Part shown: positions 25,291 to 34,302 of the stretch, in pieces
How the letters are laid out: each line of letters opens with the position of its first letter
Position numbering within the stretch: the first letter of the stretch is position 1
NCBI RefSeq assembly: GCF_021390935.1
Contig: NZ_JAJPUI010000001.1
Coordinates: 186,001 to 250,000 of the forward strand
From: Streptomyces sp. CC228A
GTDB taxonomy: Bacteria > Actinomycetota > Actinomycetes > Streptomycetales > Streptomycetaceae
DNA: 64,000 nucleotides
Direction: 5' to 3'
The notes under the pieces: generated by a model
Database searches by the model: none
Told to the model about the DNA's origin: nothing
Seen by the model: only the letters and a program-made list of their open reading frames with translations
Position numbers and translations under genes: made by a program

Positions 25291-28064
25291 GGGGTTGCTC
25301 CCTTGTTCCTGCCATGGACAAAGACGAACGCTCCCCAATCACGGTACGGGGGATGCGCGACACGGGTGGCGAGTTGGGCACTGCGGAAGGCCTGCTCCGG
25401 ATCGGTGCCGCGCGCGACTTCTTGATGCAGGTGGTGGTAGAAGTACGTGGCCGGTTCCGGGCGCACGGGCCACAGGCACCCGACGACGGCCTGAGCTCCG
25501 GCGGTGATCAGTGCCGAAGGGATGCCACGGACGTTGTCACCGCGGTCGAAGCGGCCGAGCGCCGACTCGCAGGCGGCGAGCGTGACAAGACGGAGCCCCC
25601 GCAGGTCGACATCCAGGAAGTCGTAGGCGAATACGCGGCCGTCGTCGTCGCCGTCCGGCGCGAGGTAGAGGCAGTGCATCCACGGCGCGTCCTCGTCCAG
25701 CGTCCCGTGTACGGCGATGTGGACGACGTCCGCCACGGACATCTCCGCGCGCAGCCGGTCGCGAGTGGCCGCACGACCGGTGAGGGCTTCGGTGCCTACC
25801 GCCTCGGCGACCTTCCGCGCATGCTCCTCCAGCGCCGGTTCGGCATGCAGACCGAAGGGAACACCCCCGGCAGCGGAGGCCAGTACCACGGTGCGGCCCT
25901 TGCGCGCGGGTACGTCGGCGGGTGCCAGGGCTTCGAGGCCGGCGATCGTGGTGACCGTCCAGTCGTCGGCGATCAGACGGCCGCCCCTGCGGCACAGCGG
26001 TAGGGGCAGGTAGTGCAGAGCGCCGTGCGGCCAGGCCAGGATGCGGTCCTTGCCCTGGGCGCGCCACTTGTCCCACAGCTCGCTGCCGCCGATCGGCAGG
26101 CCGGCCGACTCCAGCAGCCGACTGCCCTCCGGTGTCACGTCGCCGAACAGCGGGTCGCGTGCGATCTCCGTCCGGATCGCCTCGACGCGGTCCGCATCCG
26201 GGTGCCGGTCGCCGTTCCCGTCCGGGCCCTCGCCGAGGTGCACCACGAGCTCTCGGCCCTGCCGGGTGACCGCGAGCAGCACGGTCGCGCCGTTCACCGC
26301 CGTGGGCAGGAACCACGTCAACAGCACCGTTCGATCGTCGAGAAGATCATGCACCTTGGCCCAGAGGTGCTGGGCGTCGATGAGCGGCGTCGAACGCCGA
26401 CGCAGCTCGTCGTCGATGAACGCCGAGATGCGCCACCGCAGATTCCGGGCGATCTGCGTGTCGTCGTGGCCGCCAGGACGATGGTCGGCGTCCACGGCGT
26501 TCAGCAGGTTCGGCAAGGCACCGCCTGCGGCAGTGGGCTCCTCCCGGTCACGCACCTTGCCGAGGAAGTGCTGGATGTGCGCGGGCAGGACCAGCGGGCC
26601 TTCGATGCGCCACCACGCGCCCAGTTCCGAACCCTTGCCCGCTTGGTGCAGGCCGAGTATCAGCCCCATCGGCAGCGTCTCGCTTTCCACGGTGAGCTGC
26701 CAGACCGCAGAGTGCACGAGGTCGCGCAGTATCGCGCCCAGTCCGGGCATGCCGGCGGTGTCGAAGTTCGGCGCATCCACGATGATCGCGTACAGCGCGT
26801 TCCTGAGTGCGTCGCCGCGGAGGTTGCCCAGCTGCTGCACGAGCGGCACCAGGCAGGCTTGGGCCAGTTCCTCGAAGCCGAGCGAGGCGTAGGAGAGCGC
26901 CGCGTACGTGTAGTAGCCCCACGGGAACGGGACAGGGCCGGCGACCTGCTCGCCCTGCTCCGCCGACTGGTAGTACAGATCGGCCGTGAGCAGCCGGACC
27001 TCTTCGCTCCGGTTGTCGCCCGCCTGGCGCAGGAGGGTGAGCCCCCACGCCGGCTGCCGCCGGTCGCGGGCGTGTGCGGCCGCATGCAGCAGAGCCGCAG
27101 ATCGCTGCGCCGGTGTCCAGTACTCCTGTCCCCTGGTGGCCATCCGCAACCGAGCGGCAGCCAGCAGCGCGGCTTCCAGGTCGGCGGTATCGCTTCGCCC
27201 GTCGATCAGCCGAACCGCCAAGGCATCGGACTCCTCGAACACCGCGCGGTCGCACCGGTCCGCCACCAGCTGGACGCCCGCCTCGACGGCCTGGAACGAC
27301 GCGGCCCGCCAGGCGGCCTCCCTCGCACAGGCGTCGGCGACCTCGGCGACCAGTCGCCAGTAGACGTACATGAACTCCACCAGGCCGCGGTGATCGAGGA
27401 ACTCGTCCCGGAACAGCAGATCCACCATCGCCTCGGCGGACATCGCGCCGTGCTCCGCCAGGGCCTGCCGCGTCTCCTCCACTTCGCGCGCCCGTCGCTT
27501 CGCCTCGTCCAGCGACATGATCCGGTCGCACACGTACAGTGCCAGCTCCATGAGCACGCCGACCGGGTCGATGACGAAGGTGACCGTCGGCTCGCCGTCC
27601 GCCTGGCGGTCAGGCTCACCGAAGCGCACAACACCGGCACACACCTTCCCTCGCCGCGTTTCGAAGGCGAGTGCGCCGAGTGGATCGTCTGTGGCGGGCA
27701 GCACGTGGGACACGACCAGCATGACCGAGCCGGAAGCATCCGCCGCCTCCCACCACCCCGCCGGCGGTCCCACGTCCAGGTCGTGCACGAAGAGCGCGCC
27801 GTCGGGGTCCAGGACGGACAGCACGCCTTCCTCGTCCTGCGTGACACACCACCGGGGGGAGAGGGGGCCGCTGAACGGCAATGCGTCCAGTGAGGGGAGC
27901 ACCGGGAGGCCCCGCGCGTACGCGCGGGCGAACAGGCTGCCTCCTGCCCCGCCACCAGTGGAGAACGGGCTGATGCCGGCCAGGCCGACGGCCAGGCCGG
28001 CATGACGGACACCCTCCACTTCGGCGAGGAACGCCCACCCGGTGACCTCGCGTGACAGTCGCAT
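25287..28064 (-). CDS. CHAT-domain caspase-like protease with helical-repeat middle
   Basis: 925 aa. Three parts: an N-terminal domain (about 1-190, beta-rich, unassigned), a helical middle (about 195-560) with TPR-like spacing (RSAALLHAAAHARDR, EEVRLLTADLYYQSAE, YTYAALSYASLGFEELAQACL), and a C-terminal CHAT domain (about 590-920). The catalytic His786 is in HIAVHGT and Cys832 in LAACESALG, followed by GIPSALITAGAQAVVGCLWPV, all diagnostic of CHAT clan CD peptidases. The ATG at 28064 has AAGGGGG 6 bases before it. It is probably cytoplasmic. Known CHAT proteins act in antiviral or conflict systems (for example with type III-E CRISPR). It is coupled to the orphan gene at 24622. Confidence 0.88.
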   Translation of the reverse strand: MRLSREVTGWAFLAEVEGVRHAGLAVGLAGISPFSTGGGAGGSLFARAYARGLPVLPSLDALPFSGPLSPRWCVTQDEEGVLSVLDPDGALFVHDLDVGPPAGWWEAADASGSVMLVVSHVLPATDDPLGALAFETRRGKVCAGVVRFGEPDRQADGEPTVTFVIDPVGVLMELALYVCDRIMSLDEAKRRAREVEETRQALAEHGAMSAEAMVDLLFRDEFLDHRGLVEFMYVYWRLVAEVADACAREAAWRAASFQAVEAGVQLVADRCDRAVFEESDALAVRLIDGRSDTADLEAALLAAARLRMATRGQEYWTPAQRSAALLHAAAHARDRRQPAWGLTLLRQAGDNRSEEVRLLTADLYYQSAEQGEQVAGPVPFPWGYYTYAALSYASLGFEELAQACLVPLVQQLGNLRGDALRNALYAIIVDAPNFDTAGMPGLGAILRDLVHSAVWQLTVESETLPMGLILGLHQAGKGSELGAWWRIEGPLVLPAHIQHFLGKVRDREEPTAAGGALPNLLNAVDADHRPGGHDDTQIARNLRWRISAFIDDELRRRSTPLIDAQHLWAKVHDLLDDRTVLLTWFLPTAVNGATVLLAVTRQGRELVVHLGEGPDGNGDRHPDADRVEAIRTEIARDPLFGDVTPEGSRLLESAGLPIGGSELWDKWRAQGKDRILAWPHGALHYLPLPLCRRGGRLIADDWTVTTIAGLEALAPADVPARKGRTVVLASAAGGVPFGLHAEPALEEHARKVAEAVGTEALTGRAATRDRLRAEMSVADVVHIAVHGTLDEDAPWMHCLYLAPDGDDDGRVFAYDFLDVDLRGLRLVTLAACESALGRFDRGDNVRGIPSALITAGAQAVVGCLWPVRPEPATYFYHHLHQEVARGTDPEQAFRSAQLATRVAHPPYRDWGAFVFVHGRNKGATP

Positions 28065-28501
28065 GCCATCCCCCTTCGCGCCGCCGGCCATCGACAGGTG
28101 CAACGGTGGCACAGACACCCGTCGAACCAGCCGGCCTTCGGGCACAGGAGGACGGCCCAAAGGCGGCAACGTGCACGCCGCGCCGTGTGCCCTCCCGTAC
28201 ACGTCTGCTGCATGCGTCGATCACGACCTCGCCCGCGAAGGCCGACGCCACCGCTGCGCCGACTCGCTTCCACGCAGGGCCCCTCGCCCGTACGGGCCGG
28301 AGGCACGTCCTCCCGCTGCCGCTCGGGCGAGGTCGCGGCGGCCTTGACCCGCGACAGCCGGCGAACGCCGCGCAGGCACGCTCCGCAGCCGTCGTACGGC
28401 CGCTCGGCCTCGTCCATGGTGGTACCGCGCGCCTCTCCCCCGTGTCGCCGGCGCGTCAGGAGATGTGGCGGACACACCCAGGACGATCTCCATCGGCCCG
28501 A
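28065..28501. other. Non-coding interval upstream of the CHAT gene
   Basis: Presumably holds the CHAT promoter, reading leftwards. Open frames here give Arg/Pro/Gly-rich translations without family resemblance. I see nothing else. Confidence 0.45.
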
Positions 28502-28924
28502 TCAGCCCAGGAAGCTCAACCGGACCTGGCGGCGGGGGTTGTCCTTGTTCGTGTCGACCAGGCACACCGACTGCCAGGTGCCCAGGGCCATACGGCCGCC
28601 GATCACGGGCAGGGTGGCGTGCGGCGGCACCAGGGCCGGCAGGACGTGGTCGCGGCCGTGGCCGGGGCTGCCGTGGCGGTGCTGCCAGCGGTCGTCGGCG
28701 GGGAGCAGCGTGTGCAGGGCGGCCAGCAGGTCGTCATCGCTGCCCGACCCCGTCTCCAGCAGGGCCACCCCGGCTGTCGCGTGCGGGGTGAAGACGTTGA
28801 GCAGGCCGTCGCGGCCGGCGGCCGCCTCCGCGAGGAAGGCGGCGCAGTCGTCGGTCAGGTCGTGGACGACCTCGTGGTGGCCGGTGGTGATGTCCAGTGT
28901 GCGGGTGGTGAAGGCGTCGCTCAT
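28502..28924 (-). CDS. YjbQ/UPF0047 family protein
   Basis: 140 aa, full family length. It has the core signature LLNVFTPHATAGVALLE, then HGSPGHGRDHVLPALV, and ends GTWQSVCLVDTN...RRQVRLSFLG. The E. coli homologue has weak thiamine-phosphate synthase activity in vitro; the real role is unsettled. The histidines in HATAG and HRHGSPGHG probably bind a metal. The ATG at 28924 is divergent from the monooxygenase gene, with 61 bases between starts. Confidence 0.93.
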   Translation of the reverse strand: MSDAFTTRTLDITTGHHEVVHDLTDDCAAFLAEAAAGRDGLLNVFTPHATAGVALLETGSGSDDDLLAALHTLLPADDRWQHRHGSPGHGRDHVLPALVPPHATLPVIGGRMALGTWQSVCLVDTNKDNPRRQVRLSFLG

Positions 28925-28985
28925 GCCTCCATGGTGCCCGGTTCCCGCCGGGAAGATCCCTCCCGCGCTCCTGGTTGGTAGAAGC

Positions 28986-30098
28986 ATGAACCATCTCTCG
29001 ACGGGTGTGGAGGCGGCCGTGCCGGCGGCGGCTGTGGATGTGGACGCGGTGGTCGTCGGTGCCGGACAGGCCGGCCTGTCGGCCGCGTACCACCTGCGGA
29101 GGGCCGGCCTGGAGGCGGACCGGGACTTCGTCGTCCTCGACCACGCCCCCCGCCCCGGCGGCGCGTGGCAGTTCCGGTGGCCGTCGCTGACGTACGGCCG
29201 GGTGCACGGCATGCACGCGCTGCCGGGCATGGAGCTGACGGGCGCGGACGGCGACCGGCCGTCGGCCGAGGTCATCGGGGAGTACTTCGCCCGGTACGAG
29301 GACGCGTTCGGACTGCGGGTGCACCGCCCCGTGCACGTGGCGGCCGTACGGGAGGGCGACGGCGGGCGGCTGCGGGTCGAGACGTCGGAGGGCCCGTATG
29401 CGACCCGCACCCTGATCAACGCGACCGGGACGTGGGACCGGCCGTTCTGGCCGCGCTACCCCGGCCAGGAGACCTTCCGGGGACGCCAGCTGCACACCGC
29501 GCAGTACGCGGGGCCCGGGGAGTTCGCGGGGCTGCGGGTGGTCGTGGTCGGCGGCGGGGCGTCCGGCACGCAGCACCTGCTGGAGATCGCCGAGGTCGCT
29601 GCGGGCACGACGTGGGTGACGCGGCGGGAACCGGTGTGGCGGGAGGGGCCGTTCGGGCAGGACGAGGGGCGGGCCGCGGTCGCGCTGGTCGAGGAGCGGG
29701 TCCGGCGCGGCCTGCCGCCGCGCAGCGTGGTGAGCGTGACGGGTCTGCCCCTGAACGACGCGCTGCGGGAGGCGCGGGAGCGCGGGGTGCTGGACCGGCT
29801 GCCGATGTTCGACCGGGTGACCCCCTCCGGGGTGGCCTGGGACGACGGTCGGGCGGTGGCGGCGGACGCCATCCTGTGGGCGACCGGTTTCCGTGCGGCG
29901 CTGGACCACCTGGCGCCGCTGCGGCTGAGGGAGCCGGGCGGAGGCGTCCGCATGGACGGGACGCGGACGGTACGGGACGAGCGGATCCACCTGGTGGGCT
30001 ACGGCCCGTCGGCCTCCACCATCGGCGCCAACCGGGCCGGCCGTGCCGCTGTCCGCCAGGTGACGGAGCTGCTGGCCCGCGTTCCGGCGGCCGCCTGA
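28986..30098 (+). CDS. Flavin-containing monooxygenase-like FAD/NADPH oxidoreductase
   Basis: 370 aa. The FAD site VVGAGQAGLSAAYHL is near residues 22-36, with GGAWQFRWPSL after it, and the NADPH site VVVVGGGASGTQHLLEI lies mid-protein, with an ATG-type hinge (WATGFRAALDHL) toward the end. This arrangement is that of group B flavoprotein monooxygenases, including Baeyer-Villiger-like and N-hydroxylating enzymes. The substrate is unknown. The ATG at 28986 follows GGTAGAAGC. It stands alone in its direction and ends before a repeat-rich region. Confidence 0.85.
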   Translation: MNHLSTGVEAAVPAAAVDVDAVVVGAGQAGLSAAYHLRRAGLEADRDFVVLDHAPRPGGAWQFRWPSLTYGRVHGMHALPGMELTGADGDRPSAEVIGEYFARYEDAFGLRVHRPVHVAAVREGDGGRLRVETSEGPYATRTLINATGTWDRPFWPRYPGQETFRGRQLHTAQYAGPGEFAGLRVVVVGGGASGTQHLLEIAEVAAGTTWVTRREPVWREGPFGQDEGRAAVALVEERVRRGLPPRSVVSVTGLPLNDALREARERGVLDRLPMFDRVTPSGVAWDDGRAVAADAILWATGFRAALDHLAPLRLREPGGGVRMDGTRTVRDERIHLVGYGPSASTIGANRAGRAAVRQVTELLARVPAAA

Positions 30099-30625
30099 AC
30101 CCTCGGCGTCCCGCCCGGCGGCCAGCCAGGGCCGCACGGGTGCGGCGCCGCGCCGCCCCGGCCGCGGCGGGGTTCGGGCGGCGGCATGCGGCGAACCGGC
30201 GGGCCGCCTGCCCGGCGGCCGGGCAAGGCCGTACGGGCGCGGCGGCGGGGGCGTTCGGAGGGCCGGCCGGGCCGCCTGCCCGGCGGCCACACGACCCGGC
30301 GCCCCCTCCCCACCGGGCCGCGCTGCCCGGCAAGGCCCGCAGGCACGCGGCCAAGCGGGCCGCGGGCCCCGATGCGTGAGGTCCCGCGCCCAGTAGGGCC
30401 CGCGCCCGGCAGGGACCGCAGCCCGGCAGGGACCGCGGCCCGGTCGGCCCAGAGCCCGCCAGGCCCGCAGCCCGGCAGACCCAGAGCCCGCCAAGCCCGC
30501 AGCCCGGCAGACCCACACCCCGACAAGGACCGCAGGCCCTCAGGCCCTCAGGCAGGCGGGCACGCGGGCAGGCGGGCTCCGATGCGCGAGGTTCCGCGCT
30601 CCGCGGGCGCGCCGCGGGGCGCGGG
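30099..30625. repeat. Repeat-rich convergent intergenic region
   Basis: A 32-base unit (AGAGCCCGCCAGGCCCGCAG, then CCCGGCAGACCC) is tandemly duplicated at 30451-30482 and 30483-30514 with one mismatch. GCCCGGCAGGGACCGC occurs at 30404-30419 and again at 30421-30436. GGGCCGCCTGCCCGGCGGCC recurs near 30200 and 30268. GATGCGTGAGGTCCCGCGC at about 30371 returns as GATGCGCGAGGTTCCGCGC near 30590. No gene is supported. Confidence 0.7.
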
Positions 30626-31492
30626 TCAGGAGGCGCTGCGGCGGTGCTGGTTGAACTCCTGCACGTTCTTCGTCTGCTCGGCGTAGCTGTCGGTGAAGCG
30701 GGTGTCGCCCGGTTTCACGGTGACGAAGTAGAGCCAGTCGCCCGGCGTGGGCTCGACGGCCGCGTGCATGGCGTCCTCACCCGGGTTGCCGATGGGGGTG
30801 GGCGGCAGGCCCGTCCTGGCGTAGGTGTTGTACGGGCTCTCGATGCGGGTGTCGGCGTGGCTCGTGTCCAGAGTGGAGCGGTTCAGGGCGTAGTTGAGCG
30901 TGGAGTCCATCTGGAGGGCCATGCCGAGGGCCAGGCGGTTGTGGATGACGCGGGCGACCTTGCCCATGTCCTCCGGGCTGTCGGCCTCCGCCTGGACGAT
31001 GCTGGCGATGGCGACCGTCTCGTACAGTCCGCGGCCGCCGCGCCGCAGGCCCTCGGTGATGCGGTCGCCGGCGAAGCGCTCCCCGGCGGTCCTGACCATG
31101 TACCGCAGCAGGCTCTCCGGGGTGGTCGTGTCGTCGACGGGGTACGTCGCGGGGAAGAGGAAGCCCTCGGGGTTGCCCCCGGCCTCGGGCGGCAGGCGGT
31201 CGGCCAGGGCCGCGGCGGCGGCTTCCGTGGTGCCGGGCGGCGCGCCCAGGGACTCGTCGACGGCGGCGTACACCTGCGCGGCCCGCCACCCCTCCGGGAT
31301 GACGAGGGTGCGGGTCTCCTTCGGGGGAGGCTCCACCGGTGGGGGGTCCCGCAGAAGCAGCAGCGGGAGCAGGACGCCGGTCGCGACCAGGGCGAACGCG
31401 CCGGTGAGCAGGACGATCCGGCCGCGGCGGGTCAGCCGCGGTCTGCGTCGGTGTCGGGGCGCGCGGGTGCGCCGCCAGAACTCGCGCCTCAT
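30626..31492 (-). CDS. MltG/YceG-like endolytic transglycosylase
   Basis: 288 aa. A basic cytoplasmic N-terminus (1-26) and one membrane helix (27-47) are followed by a LysM-like subdomain (TLVIPEGWRAAQVYAAV) and the catalytic domain with PEGFLFPATYPV, IASIVQAEADSPEDMGKVARVIHNRL (catalytic Glu169) and LQMDSTLNYAL. MltG cleaves nascent glycan strands to set their length. It is shorter than the usual mltG of Streptomyces and stands apart from any aroE/alaS-type operon, so it may be a second paralogue. The ATG at 31492 is preferred over the GTG at 31501; neither has a strong ribosome site. Confidence 0.88.
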   Translation of the reverse strand: MRREFWRRTRAPRHRRRPRLTRRGRIVLLTGAFALVATGVLLPLLLLRDPPPVEPPPKETRTLVIPEGWRAAQVYAAVDESLGAPPGTTEAAAAALADRLPPEAGGNPEGFLFPATYPVDDTTTPESLLRYMVRTAGERFAGDRITEGLRRGGRGLYETVAIASIVQAEADSPEDMGKVARVIHNRLALGMALQMDSTLNYALNRSTLDTSHADTRIESPYNTYARTGLPPTPIGNPGEDAMHAAVEPTPGDWLYFVTVKPGDTRFTDSYAEQTKNVQEFNQHRRSAS

Positions 31493-31732
31493 GCCGGGCA
31501 CAGTAGCCGGAACTACTCACAAAATCGGACATATCCTCGGCGCGGTCGGATTGCGGCACCCCACGGCGAACGCGCGAACGCACGAGCGGTTGTTCGCTGG
31601 AACGTGTGACCGTACGGGAATCCGCCCCGCACCGGCCCCGCGGCGGATGATGCTTACGGGGCGCAAGCGACGGGCTGCAGACCTCGGTTGCGCGGTCCCA
31701 CACTGCACCACGTACAAGGAGAACGACGTCCC

Positions 31733-31792
31733 ATGAACATCCTCACGGACCTGCTCGCCGGCTTCATGCACTTCGTGGGCTGGCTGGTCTGA
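31733..31792 (+). CDS. 19-residue hydrophobic peptide
   Basis: ATGAACATC to TGA encodes MNILTDLLAGFMHFVGWLV. An AAGGAGAACG ribosome site lies 10 bases before the ATG, which is strong for this genome. The peptide is a single amphipathic or membrane-spanning helix with one Asp and one His. Its 3' end overlaps the last codons of the opposing ABC exporter gene. It could be a membrane peptide or type I toxin-like product. Nothing in the sequence assigns a function. It is too short to be found by ordinary gene callers. Confidence 0.55.
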   Translation: MNILTDLLAGFMHFVGWLV

Positions 31793-33674
31793 CCCTCGCT
31801 TCGCGCGGCGCCGTCGCTCCCCCGTCCCACGGGAGCGGCGGCGCCGCCGTCGTGTCGAGGTGCGTGTCGCCGCGGACGAGCGCGGCGTACCGGCCGCCCC
31901 GGGCCAGCAGGTCGGCGTGGCGGCCCCGCTCGACGATGCGGCCGCCGTCGAGGACGACGATCTGGTCGGCGTCCCGCACGGTGGAGAGCCGGTGGGCGAT
32001 GGTGATCGTGGTCCGCCCCTCCGACAGTTCGTCGACGGCCTGCTGCACCGCGTGCTCGGTACGGGTGTCGAGGGCGCTGGTCGCCTCGTCCAGGATGAGG
32101 ACCGGCGGGTCGCGCAGGATGGTCCTGGCGAGGGCGAGGCGCTGCTTCTCCCCGCCGGAGAAGCGGTAGCCGCGCTCCCCGACCAGGGTGTCGTAGCCGT
32201 CCGGGAGCGACGCGATGTGGTCGTGGATCTGGGCGGCCTTCGCCGCGGCCTCGATCTCCGCGTCGGTCGCGTCCGGTCTGGCGAAGCGGAGGTTGTCGGC
32301 GACGGAGGCGTGGAAGAGGTAGGTCTCCTGGGAGACGACGCCGACGGCGCGGGCGAGGCTGTCGAAGTCGAGGTCGCGTACGTCGACGCCGTCGAGCGTG
32401 ACCCGGCCGCCCGTGACGTCGTACAGCCGGGGCACCAGGTAGCTCAGGGTGGACTTGCCCGAGCCGGTGGCGCCGACGACGGCGAGGCTGCTCCCCGCCG
32501 GCACGGTGATGTCGATGCCGTCGAGCGTCGGCACTCCCCGCTCGGGGCCGCCGCCGGCCCTGCCGTCCCGGTCGTAGTGGAAGGAGACGTTCTCGAAGCG
32601 GACCTCACCGCGGATCCGCTCCAGCCGCACGGGCCGCTCGGTCTCCGTGATGTCCACCGGCAGGTCGAGGTACTCGAAGATCCGCTGGAAGAGCGCCAGC
32701 GAGGTCTGGATCTGCACCCCCGTGGACAGCAGGCTGACGGCGGGGCGGAAGAGCCCCTGCTGGAGTGAGACGAAGGCGACGAGCGTGCCGATGGAGAGGG
32801 CCGGGCCGCCCGTCTGGAGGGCGAATCCGGCAGCCCAGTACAGCAGGGCGGGCATGGCGGCCATGACGATGCTGACCGAGGCCATGCGCCAGCGCCCGGC
32901 CATGGAGGCGCGGACCTCCAGGTCCACCAGGCGCTCGGACTCGACCTCGAAGGACCGCGTCAGCGAGTCCGCGCGGCCCATGGTGCGACCCAGCAGGATG
33001 CCGCTCACCGACAGCGACTCGGTGACGGTCGCGGCCATCGCGGCCATCTGCTTCTGCCGCTGGGTGGTGATCTTCTTGCGCTCGCGGCCCACGCGGCGGC
33101 TGATCCACACGAAGACCGGCAGGAGCAGCAGGGAGACGGCGGTGAGCCGCCAGTCCAGGGCCAGCATGGCGGCCACGGTGGCCACCACCGCCGTCAGGTT
33201 CGACACCAGGGACGTCGCCGTGGAGGTGACCGTGGCCTGCATGCCGCCGATGTCGTTGGCGATCCGGGACTGCACCTCGCCGGTGCGGGTGCGGGTGAAG
33301 AACGCCAGCGGCATCCGCTGGAGCTGCGCGTAGACGGCGGTGCGCAGGTCGTGCATGACCCGCTGGCCCACCGTCGTGGATATCAGCGTCTGGAGGACGC
33401 CGAACACGCTGGTGACCACCGCGATGAGGATCATGCCGAGGGCGAGCAGGCTCAGCAGGCCCGTACGGCCCTCGGGGATCGCCGTGTCCAGGATCTCGCG
33501 GAGCAGGAACGGCGAGGCCACCCCGACCAGCGAGGCGGCGCAGACGAGCAGGCCCACGACGGCCAGCCGCCCGCGGTACGGGCGGAAGAGCCGCAGGATG
33601 CGCCCGATCTGCGCCGGCGGCTGATCGGGATCCGGGGGCGGCGGGGTCCAGTCGGTCTCGGCGTGGATACGCAT
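31764..33674 (-). CDS. ABC exporter, fused permease and ATPase
   Basis: 636 aa. Six-helix type IV exporter domain (about 30-330), then the ATPase with Walker A GATGSGKST, signature FSGGEKQRLALARTI, Walker B VLILDEATSALD and H-loop IAHRLST. Half-transporter length; it should work as a homodimer, exporting a drug or lipid. The ATG at 33674 follows GAGGAG. It is divergent from a MarR gene, the classical arrangement for an inducible multidrug exporter, and the shared promoter has a GTTA-CC-TAAC palindrome. Confidence 0.92.
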   Translation of the reverse strand: MRIHAETDWTPPPPDPDQPPAQIGRILRLFRPYRGRLAVVGLLVCAASLVGVASPFLLREILDTAIPEGRTGLLSLLALGMILIAVVTSVFGVLQTLISTTVGQRVMHDLRTAVYAQLQRMPLAFFTRTRTGEVQSRIANDIGGMQATVTSTATSLVSNLTAVVATVAAMLALDWRLTAVSLLLLPVFVWISRRVGRERKKITTQRQKQMAAMAATVTESLSVSGILLGRTMGRADSLTRSFEVESERLVDLEVRASMAGRWRMASVSIVMAAMPALLYWAAGFALQTGGPALSIGTLVAFVSLQQGLFRPAVSLLSTGVQIQTSLALFQRIFEYLDLPVDITETERPVRLERIRGEVRFENVSFHYDRDGRAGGGPERGVPTLDGIDITVPAGSSLAVVGATGSGKSTLSYLVPRLYDVTGGRVTLDGVDVRDLDFDSLARAVGVVSQETYLFHASVADNLRFARPDATDAEIEAAAKAAQIHDHIASLPDGYDTLVGERGYRFSGGEKQRLALARTILRDPPVLILDEATSALDTRTEHAVQQAVDELSEGRTTITIAHRLSTVRDADQIVVLDGGRIVERGRHADLLARGGRYAALVRGDTHLDTTAAPPLPWDGGATAPREARVRPASPRSA

Positions 33675-33767
33675 GGGCTCCTCAGGGTCGGCCGGCGGGG
33701 GACGCGGTGCGCGGGGCGGCCCGCGGACACCGCACGTCGGGGATGTCGACGAAGAGCATAGCTCACT

Positions 33768-33777
33768 GTTACCTAAC
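33768..33777. promoter_or_regulatory. Candidate MarR operator
   Basis: GTTA-CC-TAAC, a 10-base palindrome in the 138-base divergent region between the ABC exporter and marR-type genes. It is short, so support is moderate. Confidence 0.4.
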
Positions 33778-33783
33778 TTCACA

Positions 33784-33816
33784 ATGAACAAGGTCCTGAT
33801 ACGCTTCCGATTATGA
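33784..33816 (+). CDS. Possible 10-residue leader peptide before the MarR gene
   Basis: ATGAACAAG to TGA would encode MNKVLIRFRL. Its stop overlaps the MarR ATG (ATGA). The MarR gene has no ribosome site of its own, so it might be translated by coupling to this peptide. The peptide also lacks a clear ribosome site, so the transcript could be leaderless. It may equally be coincidence. Confidence 0.3.
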   Translation: MNKVLIRFRL

Positions 33817-34262
33817 ACGCTCCCGACGCCGACGGCCTCCTGGCCGAACAGCTGCTGCGCCTGACCCGACGGCTCCACCGCAGCCAGAAGCGGCAGCTGG
33901 AATCCGCGGAGGTCAGCATCACGCCGGCCCAGTCCCGGCTGCTGCGCACCGTCGCCCACTACGAGGCACCGCCGCGGATGGCCGACCTCGCCGCCCGTCT
34001 GGAGGTCGTCCCCCGGGCGGTGACGAGCCTGGTCGACGGCCTGGAGGCGAGCGGCCGGGTGCGGCGCGTCCCGGACCCCGCCAACCGCCGCGTGGTGCGC
34101 ATCGAGCTCACCGAGGAGGGCCGCGCCACGCTGAGGCAGCTGAGGAGCGCGCGCCGGGCCGCCGCAGAGGAGATCCTGGCTCCACTGACCGCCGAACAGC
34201 GCGAGCTGCTGGGCGGGCTGCTGGGCGCCCTGGTCGACGGAGTGCCGGAGCGGCCCTGCTGA
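33813..34262 (+). CDS. MarR family transcriptional regulator
   Basis: 149 aa. Winged helix at about 45-100: TPAQSRLLRTVAHYEAPPRMADLAARLEVVPRAVTSLVDGLEASGRVRRVPDPANRRVVRIELTEEG (recognition helix RAVTSLVDGL, wing with DPANRR). Helices at both ends form the dimer. It very likely represses the divergent ABC exporter and itself until a toxic ligand binds. The large oxidoreductase gene follows 40 bases downstream and could be part of its operon. Confidence 0.92.
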   Translation: MNAPDADGLLAEQLLRLTRRLHRSQKRQLESAEVSITPAQSRLLRTVAHYEAPPRMADLAARLEVVPRAVTSLVDGLEASGRVRRVPDPANRRVVRIELTEEGRATLRQLRSARRAAAEEILAPLTAEQRELLGGLLGALVDGVPERPC

Positions 34263-34302
34263 GCCCGCCGCACGCCCCGCGCCACGTCGAGGGGAGTGCG
34301 CC

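Noticed and set aside
30186..30686. 166-codon frame in the repeat region
   Set aside because: Translation is only Pro/Arg/Gly repeats reflecting the DNA repeats.
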